This document shows positions 23,160-33,600 of a stretch of DNA of 64,000 nt, one piece after another. This stretch comes from Nectonema munidae. Lineage: Eukaryota > Nematomorpha > Nectonematoida > Nectonematidae. Position 1 is the first letter of the stretch. Each line of letters opens with the position of its first letter. Under the pieces are notes generated by a model. That model worked only from the letters and a program-made list of their open reading frames with translations, made no database searches and was not told the DNA's origin. The DNA lies in the NCBI GenBank assembly GCA_030549495.1, contig JAUIRK010000960.1:525501-589500 (forward strand), read 5' to 3'. The translations under genes were made by a program, and so were the position numbers.

Positions 23160-24640
23160 TAAATTAAAAAAAAATTAGTTATTTTCCTTTGTTCAAAGAC
23201 TTTAGCTGACAATTTGTCAAGCTTGTAGGTTGTTTTCATCATATTGTTCAGAGTGCTTTTTAGACCGTGATGAAGAGCATACTTTGTTAATTTGTTGACG
23301 ATATCAATTGCTTCTGTCGGAGAGCATTTCTGATTCGTTTGTTTCTTTTTCACACTTTATTTCCATCGTCGCACGTTTACAATTAAGTTTTTTATTGCAA
23401 TAGGAATTTCTTCTGTCAAACTGTCGGGATTGCACATAGGAGATTTTGCTTTACCACAAAATCCAGTCTTAATGAACCATTTTCTAATTGTGGCTACTTC
23501 ACCTTTTTCCCATGCTACACTATACAGCATAAAACTGCATCTAAATATTTGTTGAATTCAAAAGTTGACATGCACTAAATAATTTTGATTCGTCGTTGTC
23601 CATTTGTCTACGATATGAAGAAGCTATAAAAATATGATGACGTTTGAAATAATTGGAAAATATACGTACTTGACGTTTTCTAAATTTAAATTTTATTGCT
23701 TAAATTATTCCTTGGTCCATTGGTTGCGTTTCACAAGTTGTTTTAGGGGGAAACTGTATTTTAACATTATTGAGTTTGAGATTTGGATGGGAAGGAGCAT
23801 TGCGGATGAATAAAAGAACAATTCTTTTTTTGATTTTTCTATTAAAATTTTGCAGCCATTTTCCAAAGATCTCTCCAGGCATGCAAGCTTTTTTATTAAA
23901 TTTGTAGTCTACTCGTAATGAGCTTAATTTTATCTGTGAAAAGCATCTAGGGGATTTTGATTTTGCAATCATTAATGGTTTGATTTTTCTCCAGTCATAC
24001 TGGCACAGAGTGCTACTGTTATCCTTTCTTTAGATCTCTACACCCTTCCCCTAAAAATTAACAAAAAGTATACGAATTGAACTGTTTAAAATGCTCTTTA
24101 CCTTTTAAATGAAACTTTTTTTTGTTGTCTCTAAAAAAAGTCCAGTTTCGTCCATGTTAAAGTGTCTTCTTCCATATACCCCTGACAAATTTTTTCGAGC
24201 TTTTCCTTCCATTCTTCAACTGTTGATTGAAAAACATCAGCTCCTTCCCCAGTCATATTACCAAAAACAATGTTATTTCTACGAATAGAGCTCTCCAGTC
24301 AAACATTTGAAGCTTTGAAATCCGTTTTTCCGAGTGAACGAGCCTTTAGTTTTGAGAATTGGGACGTAAAATCTAGTATAAAGAAAGACTGGTAGCCCTC
24401 TAGTCAAAGCGTCAATAAACCACTTGTATGTTAAGGTGTTTATCTCCTCATTGCCTGTAAGATAGTTTCGTATTTTCATTGATACAATACATTTAGCATA
24501 ATCCTCGAATACTTCTGCTTTTCGCTTCCTCAAAGCCTGAATTTGAGTATTCCCCAGACCCAAATCAGTGGCTATTGCTAATAAAAAATTGTAGTAAGGC
24601 TTAGATAAAGATGTTTTCAAAATATGCTGTTTCTGTGTCT
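23160..24640 (-). pseudogene. Second Tigger/jerky-type transposase remnant
   Basis: On the minus strand, from N to C: a CENP-B-like DNA-binding region with LTYKWFIDALTRGLPVFLY (24279-24620); a region with a degraded first Asp motif (DTLTWTKLDFF); then KSPRCFSQIKLSSLRVDYKF, FIRNAPSHPNLKLNNVK and CETQPMDQGII (23700-23972). The second catalytic Asp of the DNAPSH motif reads Arg, while MDQG keeps the third. A C-terminal part with EKGEVATIRKWFIKTGFCG (about 23440-23515) and QRKITNFF lies at 23160-23350. Several frame changes interrupt it. I did not find the TIRs. It is a different Tigger lineage from the copy at 3.6-5.4 kb. Confidence 0.8.
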
Positions 24641-25180
24641 TTTGCTGTTATGATGTGCTGACTCCAAATTCACTCTTTTTGCTTATGCTGTTACACATGG
24701 TGCCATTTTACACATGCTACACTATTTTTGCCAGCAAACTTTTTTACCCGTCGACCACCGTGTCTTCACATCGACACCCAACCCACATAAAAATGTTTCA
24801 TAAAAACATTAATCAATGCCAAACAATAATTAAGAGAAAAAATACAAACAAAAAATATCTCATATCCTATACTATACAATGTCCTTTGCTATGTTTTAAA
24901 AGAAAAAGGAGATTTATTACTACTATAAAGTAAAAAAAAGCTAGCACAATTTGGTAAGTTTGTCTATCTTATCAACCCCCAGGAGTCGATATCGACCACT
25001 TTGCCGACTCCTGGCTTAGAATGAAGTAATGCTTTATGATTGTGTCTGGTGCTTTACATGTGATATTGATTGTAAGAAGTATTGCTACATGTGTTGTGTC
25101 TGTCCATCAAAGAAGATTCGTCGTTTTTTTCATTGATATTGTGACAGTTTTACTAGGGAAAGGGAATAATTGCATCATTG
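24641..25180. other. Intergenic DNA with a short perfect palindrome
   Basis: No gene is seen. The word CCAGGAGTCG at about 24980 pairs with CGACTCCTGG at about 25005, making a hairpin-capable inverted repeat that could be a remnant transposon end of the Tigger to its left. Confidence 0.4.
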
Positions 25181-25534
25181 CATAGCTGCCAACCTCAGAG
25201 AAGACCAAAGCGGTAGACATTTTTTCGAAAATGACCCATGGATCCTAAAATTTTTTTATGCTTTTTTTGGAAGTACGACAAAATGCATGGGAAGAACCTA
25301 ATTTGGATTTAGTAATAATAAATTAAAATTTTTGAATCCATTCTTCTCTAAAACAGTTGTCGTAGCGATGTATGGTTTACATCATTTAAATAGTTTAAAT
25401 ATTTATGTAAAAACATAAATCGATGAAAAAAAGTAAAAAAAAACAAACAAAACAAATATTAAGCATAAGAAGCATACGCTCAACGTGTGCCAGACTAAAA
25501 AAAAAGTCGAAAAGTGGTAGAGTTGGCAACTATG
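25181..25534. mobile_element. Possible MITE with CATAGYTGCCAAC ends
   Basis: The left end reads CATAGCTGCCAACCTCAGAG and the right end, inverted, reads CATAGTTGCCAACTCTACC. Between them are 350 bp of A/T-rich DNA with no coding capacity. No convincing target duplication was found, so the superfamily is open. Confidence 0.5.
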
Positions 25535-26280
25535 TATTGCTGTTGAGTTTATAACAGTTATTTCTTTTCGCAAAACAGTCGTCTAATAAAGGTTTTTTCA
25601 AATTGCTTGAGTCTGAAAACGTGGTCATATGTCGCGTAAGAGAGTGTGTCGCTAAATACAGGGTAAAACATATTGAATTTCTTTTGGGAGGAAGAAATTA
25701 AGGTCGTTATTGACAGTGGGTCGCGAAGATTTTCTAAATTTTTACTAATACATGTCAAACGGTTACCATAACAGCAATTTGTAAAATGGATGAATTTTAA
25801 GATAATTTTTTGAATACACATAAAAAACTTTACCTATTATATTCCCTTTTTTAATTCATAATAAAAAGAAGCCTTACTGATTATTATTATTTTACAATTT
25901 GTTCAATTTCTTAGAATTTTGGATTTTAAAGTTAGCTAATGATAAAAAATCAGCCTGCAGTATTATCTCTTTTCTTTATAGTTACCATATGTAGTACAAT
26001 TATAAAACTCAAGAAAAAAAAGTATAAGATTAAAATTATTATCAACGGTTGTCCGAAGTATCACAAAAAAGTCAAAAATGATACAAAATATCGAGGAAAC
26101 AAGAATATAATAAGCTGTGGAATTCCAGAAAATCGCACTTACTCAAATATAAATAAAACGTCTTTGAGAGAAAATGAATCATTCTAACTATATTTTTGTT
26201 CGTTAAGTCTAACGTATCATATCTGCTACTTTATTTCTACACCACTAAAATTTACATTTGAAAATATAAATATTATAGGC
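25535..26280. other. AT-rich intergenic DNA
   Basis: No gene or repeat is recognised. The open frames at 25558-25821 and 25939-26187 lack known motifs. Confidence 0.45.
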
Positions 26281-26424
26281 AAAGGTATCATGCATGGGGT
26301 GTTTTCTCGAGAAGGCACAATTGCGCCGCTTATATCGAACTATGAGGAAAGTAGGCTTGATGCGGGATCGAACCCAAGACCGTGAGTTATCGAAACCCCT
26401 ATATTACCAACCTTACTCACGCGC
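26281..26424 (-). repeat. tRNA-derived SINE copy 2
   Basis: Read on the minus strand it begins GGCGCGTGAGTAAGGTTGG and contains the B box GGTTCGATCCC. It continues through AAGCCTACTTTCCTCATAG and GCGGCGCAATTGTGCCTTC to a GAAAACACCCCATG-like end. This is one of the better preserved copies, about 145 bp. Confidence 0.85.
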
Positions 26425-27887
26425 CTTATTTGTTATTTGTTTTATAAGTAATAGAATTGAACAATTATGAACAATTTCTTAACTCTAAAAAATTCTATTT
26501 GTAAAACTATATACGTCAGATATACATGTATTTAAGTTATGAGTTTTTGACATAAATTTTACTTTGGAATGAAAAGTCTCATAACTTTTGAATAGAAAAA
26601 AATTTAGTTCCAACTTTATATCTAATAAATATTTAAATAGTATATTACAAAAAGTTATATAGATAAAAAAAATGGAAATGAACTCACGAAATGAACAAAT
26701 AAAATTTTATGTAGCGTATCATATGTGATACCTTGGAAATAAATGCTAGTATAAGTGAATGTATCGTATGTGGTACGTTGGACATAGCAAATAAAAGGTG
26801 CATTCATTTTATGAATTGACACACACATATATTTATTAACACAAAATTATTGAAACTTCAACCCCCCCTCCCTTCTAACTCATATATAAGACTAGGCTAG
26901 GTCCCTGATTACATGACATTTCCATCCACGTTTTTCCAATGAAATTGTAAAAAAAAAATTGGATTATCATTAGAATATAATGTAAATTTATGTTTGGTAA
27001 ATAAAGCTCTATTCTCTAGACATCATATAAGTCATATGTTCAAATTTGCCCTCACGAGAACTTTGAGTACATGAATGTATATATGCAAAATTTTTATCTC
27101 ACGAGTTTTACCTTTTTTCCCTATTAAAAAAAATACACCTTTAAAAGACAGTAAAATGCCTGAAACAAAAATTTACCCAAAGATGTTATTTTTTTTCATA
27201 AATATTTTCATCTTTGGTAAACTTTTCCACATTCACTAGAATGTGAGCAATTTTTTTTATAAAAAAATCACAATTTTAAAACAATTTCCTAAAAAAAAGT
27301 CTTTTTTTTCAATCTGGATGCAGGATCGCTTCAATTTTCATTATAGACTTTGAAATTTTTGAAAAAAAATTTTTATACCTTTTTTACATTCAAAATTTTT
27401 CTTTAAAAAAGATTGCCAAAAATCCCCAAATACACAAAACCCATCTAAAAGTTGCAAAATTTAAATCCAAACAATTTTCATATTTATCCTCTGTTTTAGA
27501 GATATCAATTCTTTTTAATATTTTTTGAAAGAAAATTTTGAATTTAATTTTTCTAGAGAAAGTTTGCCTTGACAAGCGACGAGAGAATGATTTTCTAGCT
27601 TGTGTTGCTACTATTTTATCCATATAAGCAGTGGAGAAAAGAAAAAAATATTGGTAAGTGTTTCTTAACATGTAGGAAAAAAATTAATATTTGATAATAT
27701 TCTCGGAAATTTTAGTAACACCATATGGGCCTTCTTATCAAAAGCTCAATTATTAAAAATAATCCTATAAGGATATTTTCCGTTTTTCGAACCTTGCTTA
27801 TGAATACAAGCATGCTTTATTAATTGATGTGCTGGGGTGGAAGTGGTTTATTTCACAGTTTATATTTTGATGATGAAGGTAAAGGTG
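26425..27887. other. AT-rich intergenic DNA
   Basis: No gene is seen. The T-rich and A-rich homopolymer mosaic at 27100-27600 gives long accidental open frames, for example 27390-27671, without recognisable domains. Confidence 0.45.
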
Positions 27888-28031
27888 TAAAGGTACCGTG
27901 GGGTGTTTTCATCGAGAAGGCACAATTGCGCCGCTTGTATCGAACTATGAAGAAAGTAGGCTCGATGCGGGATCGAACCCAAGACCTTGAGTTATCGAAA
28001 CCCAGTATCTAACCAACCTTACTCACGCTCC
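27888..28031 (-). repeat. tRNA-derived SINE copy 3
   Basis: Minus-strand copy with A-box-like GTGAGTAAGGTTGG, B box GGTTCGATCCC and the shared 3' part ending in AAAACACCCCACGGTACC. It is nearly full length and close in sequence to copies 2 and 5. Confidence 0.87.
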
Positions 28032-28808
28032 TGCGATGAATGTTAAAAAAGAATTTTAATTCAAGAAATTTATGCAAAATTGAAAGCAAATTTACTTCAC
28101 AAATCCAAGCCAGTTCAACAAAGTTTATATCCAAAAAGGGGAAAAATAAAATATCAAAATGAATAAAATGTGCTAAATGATATAAATAAATAATAAAAAT
28201 ATTAATACTTCACAAAGCTGCATTGATATGCTAAAATTTTGCCGTGAATTGTAAACAGTGGTGAAATATAATATTATGATAATAACTTTGCATAAAAGGC
28301 TTGTGTGTGTGTGTAATAAAGAGATAAATGATGTCATTCTGGTATTATTGCAAAAGGGAAGAAGATTTACATAATATGCATAGAAGATTTAAATATATAT
28401 ATAATAAATATAATATAACATATGTTGATGATATCATTATATTATTTTATTTTTTATCATATACCAAATTTTTATCACGATTTGTTTTTTATGGACTCAA
28501 AGGATTTTGGTAATGTTTTTTGCATCAAACGCTTGAAATAATAAGGAATCGTGGTAAATGGAAATAGAAAAATATGTGGGTAAATAACGCATTGTGTCAA
28601 CAAAATTGCTTACACACACATATAAATATATATCTATAAAAATATTTTCATGCTTACCCTAAACATCACATTTGAAATAATCACAAGGTAATTTTTCATC
28701 GAAAAATCGTGGCGCTTTCCCAAAATAAAAATTGGGGAAACGAAGAAAACTTCCTTTTCACAAAAATATTTTGCCGAGAAGATGGGGGTGTCGGTCCAGC
28801 GTATTCTT
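28032..28808. other. 3' flank of the PRDM1 gene
   Basis: This lies downstream of the PRDM1 stop codon on the minus strand and probably holds its 3' UTR. An AATAAA word on the minus strand (28446-28451) could be a poly(A) signal, but such words are common by chance in DNA this AT-rich. No other feature is seen. Confidence 0.35.
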
Positions 28809-30693
28809 TCAGTGCACTGTCATCATCGATGTTCTGCTACTCTTTTGGGTGTGATGTGGAGCTGAGGTGTTGTCTTTTTCGGAGTTGGGATAAAAATCGT
28901 CTTCAAATTCTTCGTGGCTGTTTAGGATACCGGAGTCAGGACTTTTTTTGTTTCTTTCAACCGACCTCTCTTCATCATCATCTTCATTTTCTATCATTTT
29001 ATTTCGCACCAATTCATCCTCCTCCTCATCCTCTTCGTCATCTTCATCATCTTCGTATTCATGATCTTCTCGGTGAAAGTGGGTAAGATTTTGAATGTCG
29101 CGAATGTCAATTTCACTATCCATAATTTTTTTGACTCGCTTGACGAACTTTTTCCGGCTGGACTGATCACACGAGTTGTTTGAACTTGTGACCAAACAGT
29201 CATTCTCAAAGGCAGACTCCACCAAACTTTGTATCGTCTTCCTGCTGGCCGCCTTGCCATACTCAACAAATTCCACTCCACCAAGATTTGTTACACTTTC
29301 TTCGCTATGAATGCTTAGCTCTTCAGTGGTGTCATCGCTTTTCATTGAGAGTTCGAGGTGGGCAGAAATATTTTCGTCATTACTACTTGGAGTGGATGCT
29401 ATGTTGTAGCTGTCGTGTTGATTTTGCAACTGAATACTGCATGACTTGGTGTGCGTTTTCAAGCCACTCCCACTCACATATTTTTTTCCGCATGCTTCGC
29501 ACGTGTATGGTCGTTCATTTGTGTGGAGGCGCTTGTGGAGTTTGAGGTGGACAAACTGCGTAAATTTGGCAGCGCATGTGTTACAACTGTAAGGCTTGTA
29601 TCCGGTGTGTAAGCGAGAATGTGTTTTCAAATTGGAACTGCTTGAAAACTTTTTCCCGCACTGCGTACACATGTGCGGCCTTTCTCCGCTATGCACTAAG
29701 TGGTGCTTTTGAAGGTGAGCTAGTTGCGTGAAACTCTTGAAGCATTCTTCACACTTGAAAGGCCTCTCTCCGGAATGAGTCCTCAAATGCACTTTCAAAT
29801 TGGATAACTGACCAAATGACTTGCCACAAACACAACAACTGTACCCAACCTTGCCATTGTGACTCACTTTGCTCACTTGGAACAGGCTGCCCTTTTTGCT
29901 ATCACTAAGCATTGGACCATCAAACTCACTCTCCTCCTTCCCACTCTGTTGTTGCACGTGATTGCTGGCTGGAACAGTCAGGGTAATGGTGGCGGAAAAT
30001 GAGTTTTCATTCAATTTCACAGACTTAACCACTTTGTTGTTGGGGCTGTTATTGCTGTTATTATTACTTGTTATCACAGAGTTATCACTATGTTTGAAAT
30101 CAAGATAAGCAGGATTGACGGCTTTGGATACGCCCTCAACACTCCTATTCTGATGCGTTGACAGGAGTTGTGACATTTGGCTTGTTTTCTTCTTTTTGGC
30201 TGCGGTGCCTTCGAAGGAGCAGGGGCGGGTGTCGGTATCGGCAGAGAATTGCACTTCTGCCTTGTGGTTCATTTTGCTTTTGTCGCGCAAATCAATCGGT
30301 TCTTCGTCGTGCATCGCCTTGTTGAGCAACTTGGCATACTCCCTTCTCCCTACCTCCTCTGAATAGTAATAGTAGCAGAGAGGCGCTTGTGAAGTGGACA
30401 CCCCATTTTTGAAGGTGTCATCTGGACTCTTCTGTGCTGGTGAGAAGTAATTGTAATTGAAGAAGTGACCAGAGATGTTGGTTTTCGCGTAGTCCATGTA
30501 CATCTTCATCACTTTTTGCACATTGAAGTCGCTTTCTCGACGATTCGCAAAATTTTGGACAAAATTCTGCGCATTGAAACTGCGTGAAGCGCCATTTTCG
30601 AAATTTTGGTTGCTTAAAACACTCTCATCCAAACCGATTCTTTCATTCGCCAAAAAGTATCGCAATTTTTCGATATTCTCATCCAAGTTCTTG
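28809..30693 (-). CDS. Blimp-1: Blimp-1 last exon, linker, five C2H2 zinc fingers and acidic tail
   Basis: This exon begins after TTAATAGAATCTCAG with one base that completes a split codon. The first 280 codons are a low-complexity linker rich in Asn and Ser, with [11 protein letters not shown], a possible CtBP-binding PxDL motif (about 30285-30299). Fingers 1-5 lie at about 29843-29439 with TGE/SGE-type linkers. Finger 5 ends in Cys ([10 protein letters not shown]...THTKSC), the C2HC variant known from PRDM1. After the fingers comes a 210-residue tail with a very acidic run of Asp and Glu (about 29060-28995). The stop is TGA at 28809-28811. PRDM1 fingers 1 and 2 do most of the DNA binding. 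Confidence 0.93.
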
Positions 30694-33600
30694 CTGAGAT
30701 TCTATTAACATAAATAAATCGTATCAATACACGGTAGGATGTGGATCCTCAAGACATTTATCACGATTTAGATTTATATATGTATATTTTTGAAACTATA
30801 GAAATTATTTTCTAACAAAATCTTAGTTGATAAAAAAATTTAAAATAATTTTTTAAATTTTAGATCAGTATTAAATTATTTTTCAACAAAATCTTGCTTA
30901 TCATCAATTCATATTTGCTTCTAAACTCAACATGAAAAATTCGATGAGAAGCACAACTTAATGAAAGCGAAACATTAGAAAGAGCGAATGAATAAAAGTC
31001 AATCAATTAAGTTTATCTACTTTGAAAGCAAGGAAATTCCTATCCTAGCGTACATCTATGCACAATACTAAAGTTATTACTATTTAATAGTCAAAGTAAA
31101 CCTGTTCTTTTAAAAGGTTATAAAATTTTTTTTACAAAAATGCATTAGTGTTGAACGTTCTCAAAATGGGAACATTTTTAGTGCTAAAAATGCAAAAAAA
31201 AATTATATCATAACAAGCAAAATTATTCGATTAAAATAATTTCAAGTTAACAATTTGAAAATTTGTCCCAAACTTAAAATATTTTTCGAAGCATCAAAAG
31301 ACTTTCTTTTTTACTCGCATAAACTTAAAACTAATTCTTTTAATTTGAGTTAACCGTGTTCGAACATTTCTGGAGATTTTGGTTTAACTTTGCGCCCCTT
31401 TTTACTTCATTTTTAGGCTTTTAAGCCACATTTTGATGTTGCTTAAAATTCGAAAAAAAAACTCTTTAAAAAATAATTATTATTAATCAAAACAAGATTT
31501 GGATGAAGTTTTGCAATTGAGGTAAAAAGTGTTGTAAAATATTATATCCGTATCCCTAAAAATAATTCTTTTTGAACTTCTATTTTTTATTAACCAGATG
31601 GCGTCTTTTTTATACTTTGTATTTAGACTTTAAATGGTTAATTATCTTATTTTACTCTATGAAAAAAATGTGAAAAAAGTTGGATTTGTTGGGACTTTGA
31701 AGGTCTCTTCAATCTATGAAAAAATTTCGTTGGAGGTGAATATAAATCCTTCTGATGTCAATATACAATACTATGACAATACTGATGATATGTATATTGA
31801 TATGGACGAAGATTTAATTGATGATTTAAATATTTATGATGTTTAAAAATTAAAATTGTAAAAAAAAATTCGAATTTAGACTTGCTCAATACTTCCATAG
31901 ACGAAAAAATAACAGAAGATTTAAACTTTGAAAAAGAAATAAATTTTCAAAGTAGTCTTGCGTCTACTCCAAACTCTAGTTCTACAAATTTCACTTATTT
32001 ACAGTCTGAAAGTCCCTCGCATCTAAAAAGGTAAATAAAATAAGCTAATAGAATGTATTTATACTGACTGTTCTCAATACATTTCTGGAATGTAAGTTAT
32101 TTTTTTACTTTTAATATTTAATAATCTATGTTTTTTCCAGATATCCTTCTCGCACAATGTATGAACAAATGGTAGGCGCTTTTATTTCAGAATTTCCCTT
32201 TTTAATGGAGCAAATAAATCTAGATGCATGGGCATTTAAGGTGTTTTTATTTTTATTTTATAGAGAAAAATTATTTTTTTTAATTTTATTAGGCTTATAT
32301 ATAGAAGAAACTTCAGATAAAGTTTTGCAACGAAAGAAAACTTAATGAAAATCATTTATTGGAGGTACAAGCAAGAAAAATTGGTGTGAAAATAGAGAGA
32401 TCTTCTGGATCACTAAAGAAAGTTTGGGGAATGGAAAATTATCTTCCATCAATAAACGGCTGTGAAGATAGTATGAGCATAGCGCAACACAAAGATTGGC
32501 TTCGAATAAAGTTTTATAAAGTAGAAAAAAACGAGAAATTAGTTGATTTAAAAACGGATATTACATTCTCTAACCGGAGGAATAAATTAATAAAATAAAA
32601 TGTTAAAATTTCCGTTTTTTTGGAGGAATACCCTTTTTTGAAGTCTTATGATCATGTAAAATTGTAGAGTCTGAAGGTCATATTATTTTCATTTTCATTG
32701 TTTTTTTGTTTAGCTGACCAAAGAATTTGAAAGGCTTGGTCCCACAACCGATGAAAATATTAAAACATGTATGGAAGAAGGTTTGAAAAATTATCAGAGA
32801 GCTGTTAAGAGTTTGTCTTTTGAAAAATTAAAACCCGCATCAGAGCACTCTCAGTTACAAGAAATCATAGACATTGAAACAAATGACGCAAAAATTGAAA
32901 GTAAGTGATACAAATATTAGTTTCTTTTTTTAATTGTTTTTTTTAAGGGCTGAAATTATCTCAAACTCTTCTTCTGATATCATCGTTTTTCAGAGAAGAT
33001 TTGAAAACTTTAAAAGAGAGTAAAGAAAACAATGAATGGAAAATTTGTTTTTCAAATTTATATACTCAAGAAAAAAAATCATTCGAACTTTACATCGAAA
33101 ATATTAGTGTTTTGTGTTGTGATGATGTTATTGAAATGTTTAAATCTATTTTTATTTCTTGCTATGTTTTTAATTTAACCTACCCTAAATGTATAAGGAA
33201 AACACTTATATTTATACAAAATGTTTTTTACAAAATTTTTGATAAAGAATGTATATATAGTTCGAAAATAGTCAACACACTAACTGAAATAAATAGACAT
33301 CTTTGAAGTTTACGCATAATATTTTATATCACTGTGAATATATAATATTTTTTATTTACATTTCCTTTTTCTTGAATTTATTCACTTTTTTGTAGTTTTT
33401 AACCATAAACAGAGTTGTAAATAAACTTTTGAAAATCTTTATTTTATTTTTTCACAGATCAAAATTTATATTATGTGATTTGAAATATAAAAAAAATATT
33501 CAGACATCGAAAAAAACTCTTTGAAAAGGTTTTTTCAATTTAATGATAACATTTTTGTTGAATAAACTAAACTATTTTGCATAATTTTATTACTTTTTCC

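Noticed and set aside
27390-27671. A 93-codon Lys/Phe-rich frame
   Set aside because: It comes from alternating A and T runs and has no recognisable domain or splice context.
28994-29545. Extra frames on both strands over the zinc finger exon
   Set aside because: They are shadows of the Blimp-1 coding sequence; the finger spacing is only right in the main frame.
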